NCBI RefSeq assembly: GCF_001423765.1
Contig: NZ_LMPG01000015.1
Span: 124,001-188,000, forward strand
Origin: Sphingomonas sp. Leaf343
GTDB lineage: Bacteria; Pseudomonadota; Alphaproteobacteria; Sphingomonadales; Sphingomonadaceae
Reading direction: 5' to 3'
Length of the DNA stretch: 64,000 nt
Shown here: positions 1 through 9,212 of the stretch, piece by piece
Position numbering within the stretch: the first letter of the stretch is position 1
How the letters are laid out: each line of letters begins with the position of its first letter
The notes under the pieces: generated by a model
The model's database searches: none
What the model was told of the DNA's origin: nothing
What the model saw: only the letters and a program-made list of their open reading frames with translations
Translations under genes and position numbers: made by a program

Positions 1-486
1 GAGGATGTCGAGACCGCCGAGCTTTGCCGTCGCCTGCTCCACCAGACGCTGGCAGAAGCGCTCGTCGCGCAGGTCGCCGGGGATCGCGACGGCGTTGCGC
101 CCCTCCGCCTTGATGAGCGCGATCACCTCGCGCGCATCGGGTTCTTCCGCGGGCAGATAGTTGATCGCCACGTCCGCCCCCTCGCGCGCATAGGCGATCG
201 CGGCGGCGCGGCCGATGCCGCTGTCGCCGCCGGTGATGAGCGCCTTCTTCCCCGCGAGCCTGCCCGAACCCTTGTAGCTCGTTTCGCCGTGATCGGGCCG
301 CGGGGTCATCTTCGATGCGAGGCCCGGCCACGGCTGACGCTGCACCGGGAAGGGCGGTTTCGGATAGGCGGCGGCCTGAGCCGTGGTGGGCGCCTTAGCC
401 CCGCCCTGCGCGATGGCCGGGGCGGCGGCGACACCGGCGGCGAGGGCCGCGCCGGTGACGAAGGTTCGGCGGTCGGTATCGGTCAT
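1..486 (-). CDS. SDR-family oxidoreductase with Tat signal (3' end outside window)
   Basis: Reading leftward from an ATG at 486, the frame stays open to base 1, so only the first 162 residues are visible. The N-terminus carries a twin-arginine motif (DRRTFVTG, residues 5-12) followed by an Ala-rich segment ending in AIAQG, which suggests export of a folded, cofactor-loaded protein. The nucleotide-binding glycine motif of short-chain dehydrogenases appears as TGGDSGIG at about residues 81-88, followed by the early Rossmann strands. The catalytic Tyr-x-x-x-Lys lies beyond the window edge. A linker of about 50 residues between signal and Rossmann fold matches the YhdF/YghA-like SDR subgroup. The substrate is unknown, and the next gene is divergent. 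Confidence 0.85.
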   Translation of the reverse strand, partial: MTDTDRRTFVTGAALAAGVAAAPAIAQGGAKAPTTAQAAAYPKPPFPVQRQPWPGLASKMTPRPDHGETSYKGSGRLAGKKALITGGDSGIGRAAAIAYAREGADVAINYLPAEEPDAREVIALIKAEGRNAVAIPGDLRDERFCQRLVEQATAKLGGLDIL

Positions 487-587
487 GTTGGAAACTCCCG
501 TGATTCCCGGTGCTAACCGGCTCGGAGCGGGGCGGTTCCTTTGGTCGGGCTTCACGCTGTCGCCGGCGCGCGATAGAGGCGGCGGTC

Positions 588-1811
<1,224 letters not shown>

Positions 1812-1818
1812 CGCACCC

Positions 1819-2748
1819 GTGATCCGGATCGCCGCCCTCTATCGCTTCGCGCGCTTCGACGATCCCGCGGCGGTGCGCGCGCATCTGGAGGCGGTCGCGC
1901 GCGACGCCGGTATCCGGGGCACGCTGCTGGTCGCCGCCGAGGGCGTCAACGGCACGGTTGCGGGGGACCCCGAAGCGATCGACGCGGTGCTGGCGGCGAT
2001 CCGCGCGCTTCCCGGCTGCGCCGATCTGAAGCCGAAGTTCGCCGAGGCCGACGCGGTGCCGTTCCACCGGCTCAAGGTGCGGCTGAAGGCGGAGATCGTG
2101 ACGATGGGCGTGCCCGACATCGATCCGCTGGACGATGTCGGCACCTATGTCGCGCCCGCCGACTGGAACGCGCTGGTCGACGATCCGGATACCGTCGTGA
2201 TCGACACGCGCAACGCGTACGAGGTCGCGGTCGGCAGCTTTGCGGGCGCGGTCGATCCCGGCACCGACAGCTTCCGCGACTTTCCGGCCTGGGTCGAGGC
2301 GCACCGCGACGATCTGACGGGCAAGCGTGTCGCGATGTTCTGCACGGGCGGCATCCGCTGCGAAAAGGCGACGGCGTATCTGAAGCGGGAAGGGGTGGGG
2401 GACGTGTTCCACCTCGACGGCGGTATCCTCCGCTATCTGGAGGAGGTTCCGGCGGAGGAGAGCCGCTGGACTGGCGAGTGCTTCGTGTTCGACGAGCGGG
2501 TGGCGGTCGGCCATGGCCTGACGCCCGGTACGCACGGCCTGTGTCGCGCGTGCCGTATGCCGGTGAGCGAGGCGGATCGCGCATCGCGCCTGTACGAGGA
2601 GGGCGTGGCGTGTCCACGCTGCCATGCCGATCGCACCGACGAGCAGCGCGCCGGCTATGCGGAGCGACACCGGCAGGTGGAACTCGCGGCCGCGCGGGGC
2701 GAAGCCCATGTGGGAGCGGGCTTTCCGATCGTATCCGCTGATCCGTGA
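1819..2748 (+). CDS. trhO: tRNA uridine(34) hydroxylase TrhO (rhodanese-like, YceA family)
   Basis: TrhO hydroxylates U34 of certain tRNAs to 5-hydroxyuridine in an oxygen-dependent reaction, the first step to cmo5U/mcmo5U. The 309-residue product has the N-terminal acylphosphatase-like domain (residues 1-95) and a central rhodanese domain with the active-site loop CTGGIRCEKA (C175 and C181). A C-terminal Cys-rich tail (CRAC, CPRC) follows. The GTG at 1819 is preferred because the protein then begins VIRIAALYRF, as in the family. The ATG 36 bases upstream would add residues from inside the threonine synthase gene. The gene follows the preceding stop by only 7 bases, so cotranscription is likely. 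Confidence 0.92.
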   Translation: MIRIAALYRFARFDDPAAVRAHLEAVARDAGIRGTLLVAAEGVNGTVAGDPEAIDAVLAAIRALPGCADLKPKFAEADAVPFHRLKVRLKAEIVTMGVPDIDPLDDVGTYVAPADWNALVDDPDTVVIDTRNAYEVAVGSFAGAVDPGTDSFRDFPAWVEAHRDDLTGKRVAMFCTGGIRCEKATAYLKREGVGDVFHLDGGILRYLEEVPAEESRWTGECFVFDERVAVGHGLTPGTHGLCRACRMPVSEADRASRLYEEGVACPRCHADRTDEQRAGYAERHRQVELAAARGEAHVGAGFPIVSADP

Positions 2749-2767
2749 TTCCCGGCGTGGACGAGGC

Positions 2768-3229
2768 TCAGAACGGCAACAGCCCCTCATACACCTCCAC
2801 CCCCGGCGCGCCGACGACCTTGGCCCCTGCGCGCAGGAGGAAGGCGTGGCGGACGATCTCCGCCTGTTGCTCGATCCCGTAGCGGTGGAAGGGTTGGCCC
2901 GGCTTCAGCGCATAGTCGTAGCGGCAGAAGGGATGGCGCTTCAGCGGCAGGCACAGGCCGCACTGATGCTGCCACACATGCACCATCTCGTGCACGAACA
3001 GCCCCTGCAGCTGGAGGCCCGCCGCCGCGTAGTCCTCCCGCCAGTCGAGGTTGTCCGGGTGGAGGTGGATGTGTCCGCGCGGTGCCATGACCGTACCGCG
3101 CGGCTGGAAGAACGCCCATTTCCAGCGTCGTATCTCGACCCCGGCATAGTCGATCCGGTCGCCGAACACATCGCGGGCGAGCGCGATCTCTCCAGCGGTC
3201 AGGGGACGTGCGGAGCGGGCCGGCGTCAC
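2768..3229 (-). CDS. HExxH-motif putative metallopeptidase-like protein (vgr-related family of sphingomonads)
   Basis: This 153-residue protein carries HEMVH (residues 80-84), an HExxH zinc motif preceded by a hydrophobic strand (LQLQGLFV), as in SprT/WSS-like minimal gluzincins. The third ligand is not obvious; E120 in YGIEQQAE is a candidate. It has no signal peptide. It starts at a GTG that overlaps the stop of the PCu(A)C gene (GTGA, 3226-3229), so the two are probably translationally coupled. Sphingomonad genomes often annotate such proteins as vgr-related, a name that carries no function. Whether it is a protease, a metal-handling protein or catalytically inactive cannot be decided from sequence. 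Confidence 0.75.
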   Translation of the reverse strand: MTPARSARPLTAGEIALARDVFGDRIDYAGVEIRRWKWAFFQPRGTVMAPRGHIHLHPDNLDWREDYAAAGLQLQGLFVHEMVHVWQHQCGLCLPLKRHPFCRYDYALKPGQPFHRYGIEQQAEIVRHAFLLRAGAKVVGAPGVEVYEGLLPF

Positions 3230-3678
3230 TTCGGCGCCGGATCGCCCGCCGCGATCGCCCACGCCTTGCGCTGCATCCGCGATCCGTCCGAGAAGGTGAA
3301 GGTCAGGATCGTCGCGTCGCCCGGCTTCAACGCCGGGTTCAGGCCGAACAGCATCAGGTGACGCCCGCCCGGCGCGAACACGACATCGCCGCGCGCGGGC
3401 ACGGCGACGCGGGTCAGCGGCGTCATTGTCATCATGCCGCCCGGCCCCTTCATGCTCTCGTGCATTTCGGTGCGGACGGCGAGGTCGGCGGCGACGTTGA
3501 TGAGGACCGCGTCCTTCGCCGCGCCGTGCATCCTGAAATAGCCCGATGCCGGGCGCCCCGGGACGGCGGGCAGGCGGATCCACGGGTCCTCCGTCTCCAC
3601 CGTCTCCGCCTTCAGGCAGCCGGACAGCATCGCCGCGCTGCACATCATCGGCGCCATCATCATCAAAAGCCCGCGCAT
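3226..3678 (-). CDS. PCu(A)C-type copper chaperone, lipoprotein
   Basis: PCu(A)C proteins (DUF461) are extracytoplasmic chaperones that deliver Cu(I) to the CuA or CuB centre of cytochrome c oxidase. The 150-residue precursor has a hydrophobic Met-rich signal ending in the lipobox LSGC (C21), so the mature protein is probably lipid-anchored. The copper site follows the family H(M)x10Mx21HxM pattern: a His-Met cluster in TEMHESMKGPGGMMTM and the distal HLM pair in GGRHLMLFG. The start ATG at 3678 gives a complete signal. The gene is first in a two-gene unit with the HExxH protein downstream and is divergent from dnaK. No oxidase genes lie in the window. Confidence 0.9.
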   Translation of the reverse strand: MRGLLMMMAPMMCSAAMLSGCLKAETVETEDPWIRLPAVPGRPASGYFRMHGAAKDAVLINVAADLAVRTEMHESMKGPGGMMTMTPLTRVAVPARGDVVFAPGGRHLMLFGLNPALKPGDATILTFTFSDGSRMQRKAWAIAAGDPAPK

Positions 3679-3727
3679 TGCCGCCTGTCCCTTCGCGATA
3701 CGAACATCGCACTAGGTTCCACGACTT

Positions 3728-3755
3728 CTTGCGGCAAGCGGCACGCCACCTATAT
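3728..3755 (+). promoter_or_regulatory. Candidate heat-shock (RpoH-type) promoter of dnaK
   Basis: CTTG at 3728-3731 is followed after 17 bases by CCTATAT at 3749-3755. This fits the alphaproteobacterial sigma-32 pattern of a CTTG-type -35 and a CCTATAT-type -10. Transcription would start near 3763, giving a dnaK leader of about 75 bases. The match is by eye, and the -35 continues as CGG rather than the preferred A-rich bases. Confidence 0.55.
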
Positions 3756-3839
3756 CGCGCCCATCAACCGGTGATTGCGCCGCCGTAACGGGGCGCGGTC
3801 CCTAGGCCTATTTTGTTTGTTGAGGGGCATCTACGACTC

Positions 3840-5744
3840 ATGGCTAAAGTAATCGGCATCGATCTCGGCACCACCAACAGCTGCGTCGCTGTGATGGAGG
3901 GCGGCAAGCCCAAGGTCATCGAGAACGCTGAGGGCGCGCGCACGACGCCGTCGATCGTCGCCTTCGCCAAGGACGGCGAGCGGCTGGTCGGCCAGCCGGC
4001 GAAGCGTCAGGCCGTCACCAACGGCGACAACACGATCTTCGCGGTGAAGCGCCTGATCGGCCGCCGTTTCGACGATCCGATCACCAAGAAGGACACCGAA
4101 CTGGTGCCCTACAAGATCGCGCGCGGTTCGAACGGCGATGCGTGGGTGTCGGCCGGCGGCAAGGATTATTCGCCGTCGCAGATCAGCGCCTTCACGCTCC
4201 AGAAGATGAAGGAAACCGCCGAGTCCTATCTGGGCGAGACGGTCACGCAGGCGGTTATCACCGTGCCGGCGTATTTCAACGACGCCCAGCGTCAGGCGAC
4301 CAAGGACGCCGGCCAGATCGCCGGTCTGGAAGTGCTGCGCATCATCAACGAGCCGACCGCGGCTGCTCTCGCCTACGGGTTGGAGAAGCAGGACGGCAAG
4401 ACGATCGCGGTCTACGATCTGGGCGGCGGCACGTTCGACGTCTCGATCCTCGAGATCGGCGACGGCGTGTTCGAGGTGAAGGCCACCAACGGCGACACCT
4501 TCCTGGGCGGTGAGGATTTCGACAACAAGCTGGTCGAGTTCTTGGCCGAGGGCTTCAAGAAGGACGAGGGCATCGACCTCGCCAAGGACAAGCTGGCGCT
4601 CCAGCGTCTGAAGGAAGCCGCCGAAAAGGCGAAGATCGAGCTGTCGTCGGCGGCGTCGACCGAGGTCAACCTGCCGTTCATCACGGCCGATCAGAACGGT
4701 CCGAAGCATCTCGTCAAGACGATCAACCGCGCCGATCTGGAGCGTCTGGTCGACGATCTCATCAAGCGCACGATCGATCCGATGAAGAAGGCGCTGGCCG
4801 ATGCCGGCCTGAAGACCGACGACATCAGCGAAGTCGTGCTGGTCGGCGGCATGACCCGCATGCCCAAGGTGCGCGAGGCGGTGAAGGCGTTCTTCGGCAA
4901 GGACCCGCACACGGGCGTGAACCCGGACGAGGTCGTGGCGATGGGCGCCGCGATCCAGGCGGGCGTGTTGCAGGGCGACGTCAAGGACGTGCTGCTGCTC
5001 GACGTGACGCCGCTGTCGCTGGGCATCGAGACGCTGGGTGGCGTGTTCACCCGGATGATCGATCGCAACACAACGATCCCGACCAAGAAGGCGCAGACCT
5101 ATTCGACCGCCGACGACAACCAGGGCGCGGTGACGATCCGCGTGTTCCAGGGCGAGCGCGAGATGGCGGCGGACAACAAGATGCTGGGCCAGTTCGATCT
5201 GGTCGGTATTCCGCCGGCGCCGCGCGGCGTGCCGCAGATCGAGGTCACGTTCGACATCGACGCCAACGGTCTGGTCAACGTGTCGGCTAAGGACAAGGGC
5301 ACCGGCAAGGAGCAGCAGATCCGCATCCAGGCGTCCGGTGGTCTGTCCGACAACGACATCGAGCAGATGGTCCGCGATGCGGAGCAGTTCGCCGAGGAGG
5401 ACAAGAAGCGTCGTGCCGGTGCCGAGGCGAAGAACAACGCCGAATCGCTGATCCATACGACGGAGCGCCAGCTCGCCGACAATGGCGACAAGATCGACGT
5501 GTCGTTGAAGGGTGAGATCCAGACCGCGATCGACGCCGCCAAGGCGGCGGTCGAGGGTGGCGAGCCCGACGCGATGAACGAGAAGGCGCAGGCGCTGGCG
5601 CAGGTCGCGATGAAGATGGGGCAGGCGATCTACGAGAAGCAGCAGCAGTCGGAGGCGTCCCCCGCGCCCGACACCGCCGATGCGCCGAAGGAAGACGTGG
5701 TCGACGCCGAATTCTCGGAAGTCGACGACAGCCAGAAGGCGTAA
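3840..5744 (+). CDS. dnaK: Hsp70 chaperone DnaK
   Basis: DnaK is the cytosolic ATP-dependent Hsp70 chaperone that works with DnaJ and GrpE. The 634-residue sequence shows the phosphate-1 motif [11 protein letters not shown] at the N-terminus, the phosphate-2 motif DLGGGTFD, the adenosine motif VGGMTRMP and the hydrophobic linker VLLLDV before the substrate-binding domain. The C-terminal tail is acidic ([11 protein letters not shown]), as usual in bacterial DnaK. The start is the ATG at 3840, preceded by GAGGGGC. The 27-base in-frame extension upstream adds nothing conserved. It is followed by a strong hairpin and dnaJ, the usual order. A heat-shock-like promoter lies upstream. Confidence 0.99.
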   Translation: MAKVIGIDLGTTNSCVAVMEGGKPKVIENAEGARTTPSIVAFAKDGERLVGQPAKRQAVTNGDNTIFAVKRLIGRRFDDPITKKDTELVPYKIARGSNGDAWVSAGGKDYSPSQISAFTLQKMKETAESYLGETVTQAVITVPAYFNDAQRQATKDAGQIAGLEVLRIINEPTAAALAYGLEKQDGKTIAVYDLGGGTFDVSILEIGDGVFEVKATNGDTFLGGEDFDNKLVEFLAEGFKKDEGIDLAKDKLALQRLKEAAEKAKIELSSAASTEVNLPFITADQNGPKHLVKTINRADLERLVDDLIKRTIDPMKKALADAGLKTDDISEVVLVGGMTRMPKVREAVKAFFGKDPHTGVNPDEVVAMGAAIQAGVLQGDVKDVLLLDVTPLSLGIETLGGVFTRMIDRNTTIPTKKAQTYSTADDNQGAVTIRVFQGEREMAADNKMLGQFDLVGIPPAPRGVPQIEVTFDIDANGLVNVSAKDKGTGKEQQIRIQASGGLSDNDIEQMVRDAEQFAEEDKKRRAGAEAKNNAESLIHTTERQLADNGDKIDVSLKGEIQTAIDAAKAAVEGGEPDAMNEKAQALAQVAMKMGQAIYEKQQQSEASPAPDTADAPKEDVVDAEFSEVDDSQKA

Positions 5745-5760
5745 AGCGTGAAGCACCTCC

Positions 5761-5790
5761 CGCCGTCGCTCCACCATCGGAGTGACGGCG
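5761..5790 (+). promoter_or_regulatory. Strong dnaK-dnaJ intergenic hairpin
   Basis: Bases 5761-5772 pair with 5779-5790 in a 12-bp stem (one G-U pair) with a 6-base loop. There is no U-tract. It lies between the dnaK stop and the dnaJ ribosome-binding site. It could be a leaky terminator or an mRNA processing or stabilising element that lowers DnaJ relative to DnaK. Confidence 0.6.
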
Positions 5791-5809
5791 GATTGGTCGA
5801 GGGGCAGTG

Positions 5810-6928
5810 ATGAGTACCCAGGTCGATTATTACGAGCTGCTCGAATGCGAGCGTACCGCCGATGCGGGAATGCTGAAGAGCGCGTATCGCAAGCTCGCGA
5901 TGAAGTATCATCCCGACAAGAATGCGGGCTGCAAGGATTCGGAGGCTCGGTTCAAGGCGGTATCCGAAGCGTACGAGGTGCTGAAGGACCCGCAGAAGCG
6001 CGCGGCGTATGACCGTTTCGGTCATGCCGCGTTCCAGCAGGGCGGCGGCGGTGGCGGCGCGCAGGATTTCGGCGGTTTCTCCGACATCTTCGAAAGCGTG
6101 TTCGGCGAGTTCATGGGCGGCGGTCGCGGCGGTCGCCAGCAGGCGCGGCGCGGTGCCGATCTGCGCTACGACATGGAAGTCACGCTGGAACAGGCGTTCC
6201 ACGGATATGAGACGGAGATCACCGTCGACGTTTCCGCGCCATGCGACACCTGCCACGGATCGGGCGCGAAGCCGGGGACGCACGCGGCGACATGCCGCCA
6301 GTGCAACGGCCATGGCAAGGTGCGCGCGCAACAGGGTTTCTTCGTCGTCGAGCGCGCCTGCCCGGTCTGTCAGGGATCGGGGCAGGTCATCGCCGACCCA
6401 TGCGGCGACTGTCGCGGCGAGGGTCGCGTCGACAAGACCAAGACGCTGACGGTCAACGTGCCTGCAGGTGTGGATGAAGGCACGCGCATCCGCCTGACCG
6501 GCGAGGGCGAGGCCGGGGCGCGTGGCGTGCCGCCGGGCGATCTCTACATCTTCCTGCACGTCAAGCGGCACGCGCTGTTCGAGCGCGAAGGGACGACGCT
6601 GTTCGCCCGCGCACCGATCAGCTTCACCACCGCGGCTCTCGGCGGATCGCTGGCCATCCCCGGCCTCGACGGCCGCACGCATGAAGTGAAAATCCCGGCG
6701 GGCATCCAGTCCGGCAAACAGCTGCGCCAGCGTGGCGCGGGCATGCCCGTGTTGCAGGGGCGCGGCTCGGGCGATCTCGTCATCCAGATCGAGGTGGAGA
6801 CGCCGACGAGGCTGTCGGTCCGGCAGCGCGAATTGCTGGAGATGTTCCGCGAAACCGAAACCGGCGACGAATGTCCGGAGAGTCAGGGCTTCTTCGCAAA
6901 GCTGAAGGGCGTGTTCGCGGCAGAGTGA
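5810..6928 (+). CDS. dnaJ: Hsp40 co-chaperone DnaJ
   Basis: DnaJ delivers unfolded clients to DnaK and stimulates its ATPase. The 372-residue protein is a complete type I Hsp40: a J domain (about 1-70) with HPD at 34-36, a Gly/Phe-rich linker (about 77-110), and four CxxCxGxG zinc repeats with first cysteines at residues 145, 162, 184 and 198. Two C-terminal beta-sandwich domains follow. Of the two adjacent start codons, GTG at 5807 and ATG at 5810, the ATG is chosen because GAGGGG lies at a good distance and the protein then begins [11 protein letters not shown]. It lies 65 bases downstream of dnaK. Confidence 0.98.
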   Translation: MSTQVDYYELLECERTADAGMLKSAYRKLAMKYHPDKNAGCKDSEARFKAVSEAYEVLKDPQKRAAYDRFGHAAFQQGGGGGGAQDFGGFSDIFESVFGEFMGGGRGGRQQARRGADLRYDMEVTLEQAFHGYETEITVDVSAPCDTCHGSGAKPGTHAATCRQCNGHGKVRAQQGFFVVERACPVCQGSGQVIADPCGDCRGEGRVDKTKTLTVNVPAGVDEGTRIRLTGEGEAGARGVPPGDLYIFLHVKRHALFEREGTTLFARAPISFTTAALGGSLAIPGLDGRTHEVKIPAGIQSGKQLRQRGAGMPVLQGRGSGDLVIQIEVETPTRLSVRQRELLEMFRETETGDECPESQGFFAKLKGVFAAE

Positions 6929-7033
6929 TCGGCGGGGCTGGATGATGTCCCGGCTGCGGTGCGAAATGCGCTTCGGCTCGCCCGGCGCGCGGCGCTGTGG
7001 TCGACGATACTATAGAGCCAGGGCCTGTCCGCC

Positions 7034-7049
7034 CCCTCTCCCGAGAGGG
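7034..7049. terminator. GC-rich palindrome between dnaJ and small ORF
   Basis: CCCTCT at 7034-7039 pairs with AGAGGG at 7044-7049 around a 4-base loop. No U-tract follows on either strand. It lies between convergent units (dnaJ and the 28-aa ORF) and resembles other GC-rich intergenic hairpins in this window. It could act as a bidirectional transcription end or an mRNA 3' stabiliser. Confidence 0.4.
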
Positions 7050-7063
7050 CGGTGGCCGATGGA

Positions 7064-7150
7064 TCAGAAGGTCGAAACGACCACCCCGACCACCAGCGCC
7101 TGGACCGCGATCACCAGCAAGGAGCTGGTCACGGTTTCGAACATACGCAT
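7064..7150 (-). CDS. Candidate 28-residue hydrophobic peptide
   Basis: A minus-strand ATG at 7150 opens 28 codons ending in TGA at 7064. The peptide begins MRMFETVTSSLLVIAVQALV and ends VVGVVVSTF. Residues 10-26 form one uncharged hydrophobic span long enough for a membrane helix, with positive charge only at the N-terminus. The leader contains GGAG 8 bases before the start codon. It is otherwise the only coding candidate in the 337-base gap between dnaJ and the chemoreceptor gene, and it is followed by a palindrome. I do not recognise a family. It could be a small membrane regulator or a type I toxin-like peptide, or a chance ORF. Confidence 0.45.
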   Translation of the reverse strand: MRMFETVTSSLLVIAVQALVVGVVVSTF

Positions 7151-7265
7151 GGTTGGGTCTCCGATGCCGGCGACATATCCGGCAAGCGCCAGATGGCGAT
7201 GATTGCGTTTGGTCGCAATATCGTAACAGGCTATCGCAATTGCAGCGGACGCAATCGCGATCCGT

Positions 7266-8813
7266 TTACGCAGCCAGATGGCCTACGAAGCCTTCCGCTT
7301 CTTCCTGTAACCGCGCGGCGACGCTGCTCAGGCTGCCGGCCGCCTGCGCGACGCGGTCGGCCAGCGTCTCGGTGTCGCCAGCCATCCGGACGATGCCGGC
7401 GAACTCGTCGCTGAGCGCGCCGGCTCCGCCCGCGGCGGTATCGGCGGCGCGTTCGATCAGATCGGCGGTGGTGCGCTGGCGAGCGACCTCGGCCCGGATC
7501 GTCTCCGCAACCTCCGCCACGTCGTCGATCGTGCGGGCGATCGCGCCCAGCGCGTCGCGTGCCTCGCCCGCGCCACCGGCGATCGATCCCGCCAGCGACC
7601 GGATCTGGTCGGTCGCGCCGGTCGTCTGCCCCGCGAGCAGCTTCACCTCGCCCGCGACGACCGCGAAGCCGCGGCCGATCTCACCCGCCCGCGCGGCCTC
7701 GATCGTGGCGTTCAGCGCCAGCAGGTTGGTCTGGCCGGCGATCGCGCTGATCGTGTCGGCGAAGCCACCAACGGTCGCCGTCCGCGCGACCAGCGCATCG
7801 ACGGCATGGTGACCGGTGTTGCTCAGGCTCCGCGCCGCGCCGCTCAGCGTCGCCTGACGCTCGACCGAGCCGCTGATCGTCGTGATCGACCGGCTGAGAT
7901 CGTGAACGCGTTCCGCCAGTCGCGCCGCGCTGCGAGACGATTCACGGACGGATGTCGCGGTTCCGGCGGCATCGCGGCTGGTCTGCTGGGCCAGCCGGTG
8001 GAGTGACTTGGCCGATTCGTCCAGTTCGGCACAGGCGGTGCCTACCGTTTCCACCACGTCCGCGATGGATCGCCTGAATCCAACCGCGAGCGATACGAGC
8101 TCGGCACGCCGCGACTCGCCGGCGGCACGCTCCGCAGCCTCTCGCCGGGCCGTTTCCGACTGGGCACGCTGGTCAGCCGCGTGCGCCGCGTCGAGCGCGC
8201 GCTGCGTCTCTGCGCGCCCGGCGATCGCCGCGTCGGCAAGGCGCCGGCTTTCGTCCTGCACCTCGCGACGGTTCTTCAGCAGGCGCCGGAGCTGCGCGGT
8301 GATGTAGCTGAGCGCCGCGAATTGCAGCAGCACCGCGACCCCGTGGAACAGCACGCGGCCGAGACCCGCCTGATCGGCGAAGACCCAGTCGGGCATCAGC
8401 CACTCACCGATCAGATGATGGACGAGGATCAGGCTGGACGCGAGCAGCAGCGCCCGCCAGTCGCACAACAGGGTCAGGGCGGCGAGCGCGACGAAGAAAT
8501 ACATATGCCCGTCCATCTGCCACGGATGGCCGGACAGGATCATCACCAGCAGCGCGGGGTGCGCCGCCGCCAGCGTCGCGACGGTCAGGCGCGCCGCCAG
8601 ATCATGCTGTCGGCGATAGAGGATCAGGGTCGGCGCGGCGTTGATGGCGATGCCCGCGGCGGTCGCTCCCCACGTCAGACCGCTGCCGATCGCCCAGCCG
8701 ACCAGCGCCAGCACCAGCGTCGCGCCCCACCCGGCCAGCACGATCATACGGATGCCGTGCAAGCGCAGCGGCGCGAGGTCGCGTTCCTCCCCGGGCGTCT
8801 CGATCCGGGTCAT
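7266..8813 (-). CDS. Methyl-accepting chemotaxis protein, multi-TM sensor
   Basis: This 515-residue chemoreceptor would signal to CheA-CheW. The N-terminal third (about 20-190) holds roughly six hydrophobic segments with no large periplasmic loop, so sensing probably occurs in or near the membrane. The segment has notable histidines ([26 protein letters not shown]). A coiled coil rich in Arg, Glu and Ala follows (about 195-280). The C-terminal signalling domain has the conserved hairpin tip [18 protein letters not shown] and [15 protein letters not shown]. No HAMP domain is evident. The start ATG at 8813 overlaps the stop of the upstream gene (ATGA). No other chemotaxis genes are in the window. 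Confidence 0.88.
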   Translation of the reverse strand: MTRIETPGEERDLAPLRLHGIRMIVLAGWGATLVLALVGWAIGSGLTWGATAAGIAINAAPTLILYRRQHDLAARLTVATLAAAHPALLVMILSGHPWQMDGHMYFFVALAALTLLCDWRALLLASSLILVHHLIGEWLMPDWVFADQAGLGRVLFHGVAVLLQFAALSYITAQLRRLLKNRREVQDESRRLADAAIAGRAETQRALDAAHAADQRAQSETARREAAERAAGESRRAELVSLAVGFRRSIADVVETVGTACAELDESAKSLHRLAQQTSRDAAGTATSVRESSRSAARLAERVHDLSRSITTISGSVERQATLSGAARSLSNTGHHAVDALVARTATVGGFADTISAIAGQTNLLALNATIEAARAGEIGRGFAVVAGEVKLLAGQTTGATDQIRSLAGSIAGGAGEARDALGAIARTIDDVAEVAETIRAEVARQRTTADLIERAADTAAGGAGALSDEFAGIVRMAGDTETLADRVAQAAGSLSSVAARLQEEAEGFVGHLAA

Positions 8814-9112
8814 CGGCCGCACCAGATCGTCGGGGCGGCAAGGGTCAGGATGCCTTTCGCCATCAGCGGCGCGAACAGGTGCGCGCGTTGTCCACGGACG
8901 ATCAGCGATCCGGGCAGCGGACCCAGCCCGCCGATGCGCGCGCCGTGATCGAGCGCCAGATCGATCGTCGCCGCCGTCCGCGCCGGCAGCAGCGGGACGA
9001 GCAGCATCGCGCCCTCCGCCGGCGGGACGAGGATGCTGCCGCCGAGCAATGCCGCGACCGCAGCACATTGTGCGATGGCCAGGCGGTAAGGACGGAAAAC
9101 GGCTCTCCTCAT
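8810..9112 (-). CDS. Small putative exported protein coupled to chemoreceptor
   Basis: This 100-residue protein has an N-terminal Arg-rich stretch and a hydrophobic segment (about 10-30) that looks like a signal peptide or anchor. A compact region containing [20 protein letters not shown] and a single Cys near the C-terminus (IWCGR) follow. I recognise no family. The stop overlaps the chemoreceptor start by 4 bases, which argues that it is real and translated together with the receptor. A role as a periplasmic accessory or ligand-binding partner is an inference from context only. No clear ribosome-binding site precedes the ATG at 9112. Confidence 0.6.
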   Translation of the reverse strand: MRRAVFRPYRLAIAQCAAVAALLGGSILVPPAEGAMLLVPLLPARTAATIDLALDHGARIGGLGPLPGSLIVRGQRAHLFAPLMAKGILTLAAPTIWCGR

Positions 9113-9212
9113 GCCGGTACGATGCGACCGGACCAGTTAATGCGCGGTTAGGAATGGTGCCGCGCGCGGAAATATTCACCTGATCTGGTTGGATATATTA
9201 GCGCGAGCGTCG

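Noticed and set aside
3831..5777. Very long minus-strand open frame opposite dnaK (648 codons)
   Set aside because: It is a composition shadow: the translation is Arg/Leu/His/Asp-rich without any domain, and dnaK on the plus strand is unmistakable.
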